The position numbers and the translations under genes were made by a program. This document shows, piece by piece, positions 45,068-53,533 of a DNA stretch of 64,000 nt. The stretch covers positions 884,282 through 948,281 of the forward strand of contig NZ_CP028105.1 of assembly GCF_003019675.1 (NCBI RefSeq). The letters are read 5' to 3'. A model generated the notes under the pieces. That model did no database searches, had not been told where the DNA came from, and saw only the letters and a list, made by a program, of their open reading frames with translations. Position 1 is the first letter of the stretch. The number at the start of each line of letters is the position of its first letter. This stretch comes from Fusobacterium ulcerans (GTDB lineage: Bacteria > Fusobacteriota > Fusobacteriia > Fusobacteriales > Fusobacteriaceae).

Positions 45068-45865
45068 CTACATATTCAGCATTTTTCTTGCTTCATCTGG
45101 CGTCATTGCTTCCTTATCCATTGCATGAAGAAGTTTCACTACTTTTTCTACCAATGGAACATTCGTATCTACTCTAGTTTCTGGATCTAAATAGTCGCTG
45201 TCTTCAAAACCAATACGTACTGTCTTAGCTCCCAGTCCAAGAGCCCCTGCTATAATTCCAAAATCTTTTCTATGAGCATGTGTAATTCCCCATATTGCAT
45301 CCTTAGGAATAAAATTTACCATTGCCATTAAAGCTTCTGGTGTTCCTGGAGCTTCCCCAGGATGACCAAGTACGACACTGAATAAAAGCGGCATCTTCAT
45401 ATTATATTCTTTGCAAAGCTCTGTTGTTTGATGTGTATGTCCTATCTCAAATACTTCTATCTCTGGTGTTTTACCTGTTTTTATAATTTCTTCTATACAA
45501 TATTTTACCTCTGGAATAGGGTTGCAGTAAACTGCATTTCCAAGATTTGTAGATCCTACATTTAAAGAACAAGCTTCAACTTTATCATAGTATAAAGGGG
45601 CGCAACGTTCCTCTATAGTGAGATTAGATATTCCACCAGTTGATGCTTGAATAATAATATCTGATTCAGCTCTTATTAATTCTACTGTCTCTTTCAATAC
45701 AGTAAGATCAGGTGTCAAACTTCCATCTTTCTCACGTACATGAAGGTGAACCATTGCTGCTCCTGCCTTTGCACATTCAATTACATCTTTTGCTATTTTT
45801 TTTGGATCTATATGTTTATCCGCAGCGGAAACTGGTGCCACAGAAATTAATACTTTATTTGTCAT
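45068..45865 (-). CDS. BKACE family enzyme (DUF849, beta-keto acid cleavage)
   Basis: This 265-residue TIM-barrel enzyme has LISVAPVSAAD near the start, the metal ligands in AAMVHLHVREKDGSLTPD, STGGISNLTIEERC, EVFEIGHT and the C-terminal VRIGFEDSDYLDPET, where the usual RVGLEDN motif is slightly changed. Family members use acetyl-CoA to cut a beta-keto acid, giving acetoacetate and a CoA ester; the founder is the 3-keto-5-aminohexanoate cleavage enzyme of lysine fermentation. No other lysine-fermentation genes are here. The substrate is not predictable from sequence alone. Confidence 0.85.
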   Translation of the reverse strand: MTNKVLISVAPVSAADKHIDPKKIAKDVIECAKAGAAMVHLHVREKDGSLTPDLTVLKETVELIRAESDIIIQASTGGISNLTIEERCAPLYYDKVEACSLNVGSTNLGNAVYCNPIPEVKYCIEEIIKTGKTPEIEVFEIGHTHQTTELCKEYNMKMPLLFSVVLGHPGEAPGTPEALMAMVNFIPKDAIWGITHAHRKDFGIIAGALGLGAKTVRIGFEDSDYLDPETRVDTNVPLVEKVVKLLHAMDKEAMTPDEARKMLNM

Positions 45866-45885
45866 TTTTTCCTCCTGATCAATTT

Positions 45886-46241
45886 TTATTCATATAATAC
45901 TTGAGCTATTACTACTAAGGGTTCCTCTCCCTCGCACGCGCTATACTGTGAGTATCTCCTGGCATTGCTCCGATAATATCTCCAGCTTCTAAATGCTGTA
46001 TTTCTCCATTGACAATATGTGTAGCTTTCCCTGATACTACCACCATTGTTTCCATTTCTTTTTCATGAGTATGCATTCCTATACTTACTCCTGAATTAAG
46101 TGTATGACGTACGTATGCTCTCCCTTTTCCCAGCATTTCATCTGGAGCATTTAAAAGTTTTTCCATCATTACAATTCCTTCTCCACCCATACAATGTTCT
46201 ATTGGTACAGGTTTTATTTCTTTTGCTTTTCTATAAATCAT
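45886..46241 (-). pseudogene. Cupin-domain protein with a frameshifted C-terminus
   Basis: The frame from ATG 46241 (preceded by GAGGAG) encodes a small cupin: YVRHTLNSGVSIGMHTHEKEMETMVVVSGKATHIV and LEAGDIIGAMPGDTHSI carry the two cupin motifs with their metal-binding histidines. It ends early as ARARERNP at 45915. In another frame, right behind the break, the sequence reads EGEEPLVVIAQVLYE then TAA at 45886, a typical cupin tail. A dinucleotide change in the GCGCG run at about 45937-45942 would explain it. Cupin core residues are intact, so partial function is possible. It lies in the operon between the GntR regulator and BKACE genes. Confidence 0.75.
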
Positions 46242-46260
46242 AATATTCTCCTCTATCCCA

Positions 46261-46295
46261 AAAATAAAAGCGGACTTCAAGTTAAAGCCCGCTTT
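46261..46295 (-). terminator. Hairpin between the GntR regulator and cupin genes
   Basis: On the minus strand AAAGCGG-GCTT pairs with GAAGT-CCGCTTT, followed by TATTTT. A second GC-rich hairpin (GCCGC..GCGGC, 46300-46318) lies just upstream, after the regulator stop. It may attenuate expression of the catabolic genes. Confidence 0.65.
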
Positions 46296-46324
46296 CCAGG
46301 CCGCATTATTTTCGCGGCTATTTT

Positions 46325-47035
46325 TTATTTTTCCCAGTATTTATAGTGTTTTTCAACTATTTCATGAATTTTTTCTGCTTGTTTTTCTCTGAACATTTCA
46401 ATTATTTCTCTATGAAGTGCTATAAAGTCTTCTTGATGCCCATGATCTAAAATATATTCATTTGCAACTATACGACTGGATTTTGTGATTTTATCTACAT
46501 AATATCCTATGCTTTCCAGAAGACGATTATCTAATATTCCTACAATAACTGCATGGAATTTTACATCAGCTTCAAACATTTCCTGTGATGATGGAGTCTC
46601 TTTATTAATCTTTTCCTCCATCTTTGCCAGTTCATCTTCCAGCTGTTTGAAATCTTCTTTAGTCATTCTTTTCATAGCTTCCTGAAAAATTCCCACATCA
46701 ATTACTTTTCTCAGTTCTACTATCTGCTCTTTAGAATCTTTTTGTAAAATAATTCCATACAAGATTGGATACAGCATCTTATCATCATAACCTTGGCGTA
46801 TATATGTTCCATCTGCACGTCTTATTTCCAAAACTCCATAAGCTTCTAAAACTTTTATTGCTTCACGTACAGAATTTCTTCCTACACCAAATGATTCACA
46901 CAGCTCCACTTCAGTAGGGATTTTATCTCCAGGTTTCAATTCTCCATTAATAATTGCATTTGTAATTTGATCAGTTATCCGTTCCACCACTGACTTATTA
47001 GCTAATGAAACTGACATAAATTTATTCTCTTTCAT
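46325..47035 (-). CDS. GntR/FadR family transcriptional regulator (FCD domain)
   Basis: This 236-residue regulator has an N-terminal winged helix-turn-helix (residues about 15-80: GELKPGDKIPTEVELCESFG, VGRNSVREAIKVLEAYGVLEIRRADGTYI) followed by an all-helical FCD ligand domain (about 90-235, with EMFEADVKFHAVIVGILDNRLL). FCD domains bind carboxylic acids through a metal, usually releasing the operator. Placement inside the TRAP/kinase/BKACE operon makes it the probable local regulator. It has its own promoter just upstream. Confidence 0.9.
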   Translation of the reverse strand: MKENKFMSVSLANKSVVERITDQITNAIINGELKPGDKIPTEVELCESFGVGRNSVREAIKVLEAYGVLEIRRADGTYIRQGYDDKMLYPILYGIILQKDSKEQIVELRKVIDVGIFQEAMKRMTKEDFKQLEDELAKMEEKINKETPSSQEMFEADVKFHAVIVGILDNRLLESIGYYVDKITKSSRIVANEYILDHGHQEDFIALHREIIEMFREKQAEKIHEIVEKHYKYWEK

Positions 47036-47074
47036 TATTATTACTACCCCTTCTATATAACATGCCTATAGTTA

Positions 47075-47103
47075 AGTATATAACAAACTTAATTTTTGTG
47101 CAA
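47075..47103 (-). promoter_or_regulatory. Internal promoter of the GntR-family gene
   Basis: On the minus strand TTGCAC (47103-47098) and TATACT (47080-47075) are 17 bp apart, starting at the very end of the dctM gene. Two copies of TATATAACA lie in this leader and could be regulator sites. Confidence 0.6.
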
Positions 47104-47106
47104 TTA

Positions 47107-48372
47107 TTATATTAAACATGTTGTCAGCCAAGGAACAAATGTAATAATTAAAAGTGCTACTAAAGACATTATTAACAATGGAACCATCTTACGACAAATT
47201 ACTTCAAATTTGACCTTACCTATATCAGCCGCGACATAAAGATTTGGTCCTACTGGAGGTGTAACCTGTCCAATTGATAAGTTCAATACTAAAATTACTC
47301 CTAAATGAACTAGATTAATATCTAATGCTCTTGCTATTGGAAGAATTATTGGTACAATTATGTAAAGTGCACTTGTGTTATCCATAACACATCCTGCCAT
47401 TAAGAATACAACGTTTATTATTAGAAGCATTACATATTTATTTGTTGTAAATCCTATTGCCAATTCTGTTAATTGAGTTGCAATTCCCTGTTGTGTCAAT
47501 ATCCAAGAGAAAATTCCTGCATTCATTATAATCAACAGAATAATTCCAGTAGTTTTTGCTGTACTGAATAATGTTTCTCTTAAAGCTCCAAAAGTTAGTT
47601 CTTTATATACGAATTTTCCTACAATAAAACTATATATTACAGCTACTGCTGCTGCTTCTGTTGGTGTAAAGAAACCAGAGTAGATACCACCTAGCACAAT
47701 AACTGGACTTAAAAATCCTGGCAGTGTTCCCCAGAAAATCTTCATAATTTCCTGTCTAGTTGCTTTTGGCTTATCCCCTTTCCAGCCATTCTTTTTAGAA
47801 TAGATAAACACAGTCAGACAAAGCATCGCTGCAAATATTATTCCTGGAACTATTCCTGAAAGAAACAGATCACTTATAGATTCCCCTGTAATCATTCCAT
47901 AGATTATAAATGTAATACTTGGTGGAATTACAGTTCCCAATGACCCCGATATTGCTGATAATGCACTTGAAAATCCTTTATCATATCCCTGCTTTACCAT
48001 TGCTGGTATTAAAATTGATCCCATTGCAGCTACTGTAGCTGTTCCTGATCCTGATATTGCAGCAAAGAACAAAGCACTTATAACTGCTACATACCCAAGA
48101 CCTCCATGAATAGGACCCATCATACTATCTGCAAGATTAATAAGCCTTTTTGAAATTCCTCCTTTGTCCATCAATACTCCTGCCAGTACAAATAATGGAA
48201 TTGTAAGCAGTGAGAATTTCTGTACAGTTGCCTGCATCATTGAAGGAATTACTCCTAATGGCGATCCTGTAGCCATCAAAGTCAAAGCACTTGATAGCCC
48301 CAAAGAGATAGAGATAGGAATATTTAAAAATATAAAAACCGCTAATGATATAAATAATATTGCTGCTGCCAT
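47107..48372 (-). CDS. dctM: TRAP transporter large permease (DctM)
   Basis: This 421-residue inner-membrane protein has about 12 helices and the DctM signatures GSGTATVAAMGSILIPAM, GTVIPPSITFIIYG and GQVTPPVGPNLYVAAD. With the small permease it moves an organic acid delivered by the periplasmic receptor, driven by a Na+ or H+ gradient. It begins four bases after the dctQ stop. Order P-Q-M is the standard TRAP arrangement. Confidence 0.93.
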   Translation of the reverse strand: MAAAILFISLAVFIFLNIPISISLGLSSALTLMATGSPLGVIPSMMQATVQKFSLLTIPLFVLAGVLMDKGGISKRLINLADSMMGPIHGGLGYVAVISALFFAAISGSGTATVAAMGSILIPAMVKQGYDKGFSSALSAISGSLGTVIPPSITFIIYGMITGESISDLFLSGIVPGIIFAAMLCLTVFIYSKKNGWKGDKPKATRQEIMKIFWGTLPGFLSPVIVLGGIYSGFFTPTEAAAVAVIYSFIVGKFVYKELTFGALRETLFSTAKTTGIILLIIMNAGIFSWILTQQGIATQLTELAIGFTTNKYVMLLIINVVFLMAGCVMDNTSALYIIVPIILPIARALDINLVHLGVILVLNLSIGQVTPPVGPNLYVAADIGKVKFEVICRKMVPLLIMSLVALLIITFVPWLTTCLI

Positions 48373-48376
48373 CTAT

Positions 48377-48886
48377 TTATTCCCCCTTTCTCTTAGCCTG
48401 TTCTTCAGGACCTTTACTTATAGCTACCTCATACTGAATCATTCTGATGATAGAAAATACTGCTGATAATGGAATTGCCAGTCCTATCAGCCAGCTTGGC
48501 ATCTCTAAAACTCCAGTAAGCAGTCCATATTTATATTGTCTATACACCATAACTGTTCCCCAAACGACCCAGATACCATAGTTTGCACAGCAGATAATCA
48601 GACGGAACCAGGCATGTACTACTCTTGTGTTTCCTCTAAATTTATCTGTTATATAGGCAAATCCCATATGAGAGTCTGTTTTAAAAGCACTTGCTGCCGC
48701 CAGGCAACATACCCATACAAACATTGTTGTTACCAACTCTTGACTGAATGACATATTGAACCAAGTAATTTTACGTGAAAATACATTCATAAATGTTACC
48801 ACTGCCATTACTACCAGGGCTATGGAACATAAATATTCTTCGAAATTATCCCAAAATTCTTTTAAGAAACCTTGTGATTTACTCAT
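48377..48886 (-). CDS. dctQ: TRAP transporter small permease (DctQ)
   Basis: This 169-residue protein has four membrane helices and the DctQ pattern: VFSRKITWFNMSFSQELVTTMFVWVCCLAAASAFK with the conserved Trp/Glu region, and LLTGVLEMPSWLIGLAIPLS. It is the small membrane partner of DctM. AGGAGGA precedes the ATG. It sits between the receptor gene and the large permease. Confidence 0.9.
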   Translation of the reverse strand: MSKSQGFLKEFWDNFEEYLCSIALVVMAVVTFMNVFSRKITWFNMSFSQELVTTMFVWVCCLAAASAFKTDSHMGFAYITDKFRGNTRVVHAWFRLIICCANYGIWVVWGTVMVYRQYKYGLLTGVLEMPSWLIGLAIPLSAVFSIIRMIQYEVAISKGPEEQAKRKGE

Positions 48887-48904
48887 AACAATATCCTCCT
48901 CCTA

Positions 48905-49918
48905 TTATTTGCCCTGGAACAAATCGATAACATCTGGTCCTACCACATCTACATACTTAACAAAAATTCCTGCACAGGCTTCTTTAAATTCCTGTCTCTC
49001 TTCATCTGTCAATCTTGCAAACTTTGTACCATTCTTTTCCAGATTTTCTATGATTGAAGATTCATTTGCTGCAAGGTAATCATTTCCCCATTGAAGAGCT
49101 TCTGCTGCACTTTCTTGAATAATTTTTGCATCTTCAGGTGATAATTTTTCCAATGTCTTATTGCTTATTACCCAAATATTTGTGTCACGAACTCCATCCC
49201 ACAACAATACATTTGACTGAACCTCAGCAAATTTTGATGAGTTGAAAACTGCAATTGGATTTTCCTGTCCATCAATAGTTTTCTGCTGAAGAGAAGTATA
49301 TACTTCTGAGAAGTCCATAGCTGTTGGATTTGCCTTAAAGTAATCTCTATACAAGTCTATAAATACATTTGCCCCTGGAACACGAATATTCATTCCTTTT
49401 AAATCTTTAGGTGAATGTATCTCTTTATTACTTGAAATCTGTCTAGATCCTGCATTATTTATTCCTAGCATTGTCATTTCCAAATCATTGCACCATTTAT
49501 TTATTTCATTTTTAGCTCTTTCACTGTTTACAAATCTAACTAGATCCTCTGTTGAATCAAATAGAAATGGAAGCCAGAAAGCATAAAATTTTGGATTATA
49601 GTTTGCAATATTTGCTGGTGCACATGCATGAATATCTATATTTCCTGCCTGAACTAATTCAATGGCCTTAGTTAAATCTCCCCCAGAAAGTCCGCAGTTT
49701 TGATAAATTTCAATACGAATTCTTCCATCTGATTTTTTATCTACATATTTTTGAAACTCTTTTGCTGTTAAATCACTAATAGATTCTGGCTGTTGTGTAT
49801 GAGTCATACGAATGATTATTTTCCCATCCTGAGAACTGTCTCCACATCCCATTAAGGAAAAAAGCATTATTCCTGCTGCTGCTATTGAGAAAATCTTTGT
49901 TAATTTTTCTTTAAACAT
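48905..49918 (-). CDS. dctP: TRAP transporter substrate-binding lipoprotein (DctP)
   Basis: This 337-residue receptor has a lipoprotein signal (FSIAAAGIMLFSLMGCG, lipid-bearing Cys at about 25). The mature part has the DctP fold signatures: FQKYVDKKSDGRIRIEIYQN, PKDLKGMNIRVPGANVF (with the conserved Arg that pairs with the ligand carboxylate), and DFSEVYTSLQQKTIDGQENP. Ligands are usually organic acids; this one is unknown. It stands between the racemase-like enzyme and dctQ. Confidence 0.92.
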   Translation of the reverse strand: MFKEKLTKIFSIAAAGIMLFSLMGCGDSSQDGKIIIRMTHTQQPESISDLTAKEFQKYVDKKSDGRIRIEIYQNCGLSGGDLTKAIELVQAGNIDIHACAPANIANYNPKFYAFWLPFLFDSTEDLVRFVNSERAKNEINKWCNDLEMTMLGINNAGSRQISSNKEIHSPKDLKGMNIRVPGANVFIDLYRDYFKANPTAMDFSEVYTSLQQKTIDGQENPIAVFNSSKFAEVQSNVLLWDGVRDTNIWVISNKTLEKLSPEDAKIIQESAAEALQWGNDYLAANESSIIENLEKNGTKFARLTDEERQEFKEACAGIFVKYVDVVGPDVIDLFQGK

Positions 49919-49948
49919 TTCTATTTCCTCCTAGTTTTTATTTATTCC

Positions 49949-50623
49949 CTATTTTATCATTCCTTTTGCTATTAATGCATCTCTCAAAGCTGGAGCTCCA
50001 TATCTAGGACTTGATGCAACCATTTTACCATATTTTTCTCTGATTATGTCTTCACAATATGCCATAGACCCTTGAGCAAATAGTATAACATCTGCTTCAT
50101 CAGCTACTTTACCTGCATATTCTGTCATCAATGTTTTAAATTGTTCTTGGTCTAAACCGAATGCTCCGTCTACTAGACAATCTATTAATTCAACATGTTT
50201 GTTCATTTCTCTCGCTACACGCTTTATAGTATTTTTTGTAGGTTCAAGTGTTGTAGAAAGCGTTGCCATAACTACAATCTTATTTCCGTTTCTAACTGCA
50301 TCTCTGCACATTTCTTCATCTATTCTTACAATTGGAATTCCTGTATACTTAGCAACGTCCTGTGCTGAATCTGCTACCTCTCCTACTGAAGAACAAATAT
50401 TTAAAACTGCATCTGCCCCTGCGCTTACCGCTTCCATATACATCCCTATCAAGCGAGCTGCTGGAGCTGGAGTCACATATCCTGCTGCTCTTACATCTGC
50501 TAATATGCTAGGATCCTGATATGATAAAATTTCTGTTCCCTCTGGAAGTACTTTTCCTACTTCTTCCTCTACTAATTCTATTAATTCTGGTGTAGTACTT
50601 GTATAAACTAAAGCTACTTTCAT
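49949..50623 (-). CDS. Aspartate/glutamate racemase superfamily protein
   Basis: This protein of about 224 residues has the two-cysteine plan of Asp/Glu/hydantoin racemases: NICSSVGEVAD (first Cys, about residue 80) and ELIDCLVDGAF (second Cys region, about 155), plus VVMATLSTTLEPT. Such enzymes invert or isomerise carboxylic acids without cofactor; maleate isomerase and arylmalonate decarboxylase share the fold. As first gene of the TRAP/BKACE/kinase locus it may act on the imported acid. I choose ATG 50623, with GGGGGA upstream; the longer frame to 50644 overlaps the operator region. Confidence 0.83.
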   Translation of the reverse strand: MKVALVYTSTTPELIELVEEEVGKVLPEGTEILSYQDPSILADVRAAGYVTPAPAARLIGMYMEAVSAGADAVLNICSSVGEVADSAQDVAKYTGIPIVRIDEEMCRDAVRNGNKIVVMATLSTTLEPTKNTIKRVAREMNKHVELIDCLVDGAFGLDQEQFKTLMTEYAGKVADEADVILFAQGSMAYCEDIIREKYGKMVASSPRYGAPALRDALIAKGMIK

Positions 50624-50641
50624 ATAATCCCCCTGCTTTTT

Positions 50642-50664
50642 CATCCTTTGTATAACGTAGGATG
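50642..50664. promoter_or_regulatory. Candidate operator palindrome in the catabolic operon leader
   Basis: CATCCT (50642-50647) and AGGATG (50659-50664) are inverted arms around TTGTATAACGT; 8 of 11 symmetric positions pair. It lies just downstream of the predicted transcription start, a place where a bound repressor would block elongation. Confidence 0.6.
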
Positions 50665-50682
50665 TTTAATGTTGATAAATGT

Positions 50683-50711
50683 ATTATACTACCTTTTTAT
50701 TTTTTTGTAAA
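50683..50711 (-). promoter_or_regulatory. Promoter of the racemase-TRAP operon
   Basis: On the minus strand TTTACA (50711-50706) and TATAAT (50688-50683) are spaced 17 bp. Expected start near 50676. Confidence 0.75.
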
Positions 50712-50854
50712 TAGTGTTTTTAAAAAAATATAATTGTACTATTTAAATTCATATAAAACTTTTTTAGCATTAAAATTTTAAAATTATCAAACCTTATCTC
50801 CAGGCTATTTTTAGAATACAATTCAAATTAAAATGTTCATTCAATTTAATTATA

Positions 50855-50908
50855 TAAAAAAATGAGAGTGCTATATTAGGATAAATTCCTATTATTTCAT
50901 CTCTCATT
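50855..50908 (-). terminator. Terminator after the NfeD-like gene
   Basis: AATGAGAG (50861-50868) pairs with CTCTCATT (50901-50908), with an inner AGGA/TCCT stem, followed by T residues on the minus strand. Confidence 0.75.
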
Positions 50909-50914
50909 CTTTAC

Positions 50915-51340
50915 TTATTCAATATTGCTTTTGTATTTAACTTTTTCAAGGACAAGTTTTATTCCCTCTATCCTTAGAATTTTTACTTTATCTCCAATTT
51001 CTAACTCTTCATCAGACTTTCCAATCCAATGTTTTCCATCAAAATAGATTTCATAGTTTCCATTTGGAGCTATTCCTTTTACTTCAACAACACTTCCAAT
51101 TATACGGTCTACACTACCATCTTTTCTTTCAAGCATCTTTTTAGAAAATTTTCTAGTTGATGCAAGAAGTACAGCTGATAGTATTACAAAGAAATATCCT
51201 TGATATAATCCACTGTCTACTGCCATAGAAAAGAATATGGTAATAGCTGCTGCCAAAGCAAACCAAATAGAAATAAGTCCAGGAACTATAAGTTCCACCA
51301 CTGCAAAAAACACTGCTCCTGCTAGCCAGTATACTGCCAT
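50915..51340 (-). CDS. NfeD-like family membrane protein
   Basis: This 141-residue protein has three N-terminal membrane segments (about residues 1-60) and a C-terminal OB-fold domain (RIIGSVVEVKGIAPNGNYEIYFDGKHWIGKSDEELEIGDKVKILRIEGIKLVLE is the region; key parts GSVVEV, GKHW and GDKVKI). NfeD-like proteins usually work with SPFH/stomatin proteins in membrane quality control. No SPFH gene is in the window. GGGGGGA precedes the ATG. It is the last gene of the nadE-containing minus-strand run. Confidence 0.85.
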   Translation of the reverse strand: MAVYWLAGAVFFAVVELIVPGLISIWFALAAAITIFFSMAVDSGLYQGYFFVILSAVLLASTRKFSKKMLERKDGSVDRIIGSVVEVKGIAPNGNYEIYFDGKHWIGKSDEELEIGDKVKILRIEGIKLVLEKVKYKSNIE

Positions 51341-51351
51341 ACGTATCCCCC

Positions 51352-51783
51352 CTATTCAGCTTTTTGTTGTTCTTCCTCTACACTTTCAGTCTCTTTCTCT
51401 TCTACATCTTTTTTAACTTCTTTATCTTTAGTTAAAAGTTTTTCTATTTTCTTTACTCTTCTATCCACTTCATTGATCCTATATTCCAATGAGTTTAAAA
51501 TCCAAAATTGAAAATGACTTGCTCTCTGTGCTTCATAGAACATCCATATAAGTTTGAATATTCCTAGAAGTACAGCTACTTCTAAAGTTAAAAACAATGT
51601 TATCTTTTGAAGTACTACTCCCAAGATAAGAAGAGCTATTATCAATACAACAAACAAAAGGTTTATTATCTTATGTTGTGAATTATTTGCTCCTCCAATT
51701 TGCCCAACGATACTTCTGATTCTTTCTTTCTCCTTCTGAAATTCATCTAATTCTTCTCTAAATTGCGCTTCTTTTTTTGGCAA
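51352..51783 (-). CDS. Hypothetical membrane protein with charged coiled-coil ends
   Basis: This protein of about 143 residues is not a family I recognise. A charged N-terminal helix (QFREELDEFQKEKERIRSIV) is followed by two membrane segments (about 45-85: IINLLFVVLIIALLILGVVL and LFLTLEVAVLLGIFKLIWMF). A Lys/Glu-rich tail (YRINEVDRRVKKIEKLL, then KKDVEEKE) looks like a coiled coil. I choose TTG 51783, because GGGAG lies eight bases upstream. It is eleven bases before the NfeD-like gene, suggesting joint expression with it. Confidence 0.7.
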   Translation of the reverse strand: MPKKEAQFREELDEFQKEKERIRSIVGQIGGANNSQHKIINLLFVVLIIALLILGVVLQKITLFLTLEVAVLLGIFKLIWMFYEAQRASHFQFWILNSLEYRINEVDRRVKKIEKLLTKDKEVKKDVEEKETESVEEEQQKAE

Positions 51784-51816
51784 TAAAATCACTCCCTCTG
51801 TATATAAGATAATTTG

Positions 51817-52638
51817 CTATACTCCCCAATCTCTAGGATATCTAAATTCCATTCCCATAGTTCTTTTTGATACCTTAGCTATTGTTGGTAGTTTTCTTTT
51901 ATATTGTGAAAGTTTTATTTTTTTAATTATTTTTTCTACAGTATCTTTTAGAAATCCTTCTTGAATTATCTCTTCTGGAGTCATTCTTTCATCTATAAGT
52001 CTGTACAATATTTCATCTGCCATCTTGTATGAAAATCCAAGTTCCTGTTCATCAGTTTGCCCTTCCCAAAGATCAGCACTTGGTTTTTTCTCAATAAGTT
52101 CTCTAGGAACTCCCATATGTTTTGATAAGTTCCATACATGAGTCTTGTATAAATCTCCAATAGGATTTACTGCTGAAGCTGAGTCTCCAAATTGTGTACT
52201 GTACCCCAGCATTATTTCTGTCTTATTTGAAGTTCCCAGTACTAAAGATTTTTCTTTAGCTGAGTGATCAAAAAGTATAGACATTCTTTCCCTTGCCATT
52301 TTATTTCCTTTTCTAAGACTATTCATATCTGGATCTAAAGCAAAGTAAGCATCTACCATAGGTGTTATCTCAATTTTTTTGCTTCTTATTCCAGAAGCTT
52401 TTACTACAAGCTCAGCATGTTCTACACTTTCTTTACTTGAAGTTTTATATGGCATCATTATTCCCAAAACATTTTCAGGTCCAAACGCTTTTGCTGCAAG
52501 AAATGCTACAAGAGCTGAGTCTATTCCTCCAGACAAGCCTAATACCACTTTATTAAACCCTACTTTTCCTACTTCTTCCCTCAAAAAATTGACTAGTGTT
52601 TCCTCTAAAACATTCAAGTCTATATTTAGTTTTTCCAT
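51817..52638 (-). CDS. nadE: NH3-dependent NAD+ synthetase
   Basis: This enzyme of 273 residues makes NAD+ from nicotinate adenine dinucleotide, ATP and ammonia. It has the ATP pyrophosphatase P-loop [17 protein letters not shown] (about residues 30-46), [32 protein letters not shown] (parts GTSNKTE and GDSAS) and the late [18 protein letters not shown] motif. No glutaminase domain is fused, so it uses free ammonia. I choose ATG 52638 with TGGAGGA upstream; the frame to 52665 lies inside rbgA. It begins ten bases after the rbgA stop. Confidence 0.93.
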   Translation of the reverse strand: MEKLNIDLNVLEETLVNFLREEVGKVGFNKVVLGLSGGIDSALVAFLAAKAFGPENVLGIMMPYKTSSKESVEHAELVVKASGIRSKKIEITPMVDAYFALDPDMNSLRKGNKMARERMSILFDHSAKEKSLVLGTSNKTEIMLGYSTQFGDSASAVNPIGDLYKTHVWNLSKHMGVPRELIEKKPSADLWEGQTDEQELGFSYKMADEILYRLIDERMTPEEIIQEGFLKDTVEKIIKKIKLSQYKRKLPTIAKVSKRTMGMEFRYPRDWGV

Positions 52639-52648
52639 TATTCCTCCA

Positions 52649-53512
52649 TTACTTGTCCAAACCAAATTTGCTCAATCTACAGTTTCTGTAATCTCTAAGG
52701 ACTGTATATGCTGCCTGCTGTATATTAAGACTTTCCCCTTTATTGAACATTTTATTTCTAAGTGCTATCTTTTCAAGAATTTCTCCCATGATCTCACTTT
52801 TATCCTCATCTAAAAGTTTATATCTTTCTTTAAGAATATTCCATAATCCATATTTAATCATTTTTGAAATCAAAATACAAGAAATATCTTCTATAGGAAG
52901 TATTTCATCTCTGATTGCTCCAGTTATTGCCAGATTTTGCCCTACTTCATCACTTTCAAATTTAGGCCATAAAATTCCTGGAGTATCTAACAGCTCCAAT
53001 CCCTCTTTTATTCTTACCCATTGTTTTCCTTTAGTGAAGCCTGGCTTATTTCCAACTCCAGCACTGCTTTTTCCAACAATTCTATTAATAAGTCTAGATT
53101 TCCCAACATTTGGTATACCTACTACCATCAGTCTTGTATTTACTTTTCTCAAACCTTTAGCTTTCATTTTTTCTTTTTTTTCAGCTGATACTTTATCTAT
53201 AATAGAATAAAGTGCTTTTATATTAAAACCTGTTTCAGCACTTATTTCAAGAACTTCATCAGCCAGATTATTTTCTTTAAAATATTTTTTCCAGTATAAT
53301 ATTTCTGATTTTTCTACAAGATCAGATTTATTTAAAACTATAACTCTTTTCTTATTTTTAGCAAAAACTGAGATATCTGGATTTTTACTAGACAGAGGTA
53401 TTCTTGCATCTACCACTTCTAAAACGATATCTATCAGCTGCATATTTTCTTTTATCAGGTCTTTTGTTTTTTTCATATGACCTGGATACCAGTTTATTTT
53501 TGTCATTGACAT
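52649..53512 (-). CDS. rbgA: Ribosome biogenesis GTPase RbgA (YlqF)
   Basis: This 287-residue circularly permuted GTPase has the order G4 (VLNKSDLVE, about residues 55-63), G5, G1 ([14 protein letters not shown], about 131-144), G2, G3 (LDTPGIL), which is diagnostic of the YlqF/RbgA group. The N-terminal [15 protein letters not shown] motif is also characteristic. RbgA assists late assembly of the 50S subunit. It lies between rsmI and nadE on the same strand. Confidence 0.93.
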   Translation of the reverse strand: MSMTKINWYPGHMKKTKDLIKENMQLIDIVLEVVDARIPLSSKNPDISVFAKNKKRVIVLNKSDLVEKSEILYWKKYFKENNLADEVLEISAETGFNIKALYSIIDKVSAEKKEKMKAKGLRKVNTRLMVVGIPNVGKSRLINRIVGKSSAGVGNKPGFTKGKQWVRIKEGLELLDTPGILWPKFESDEVGQNLAITGAIRDEILPIEDISCILISKMIKYGLWNILKERYKLLDEDKSEIMGEILEKIALRNKMFNKGESLNIQQAAYTVLRDYRNCRLSKFGLDK

Positions 53513-53533
53513 GATTTACACTACTCCCTTAAA

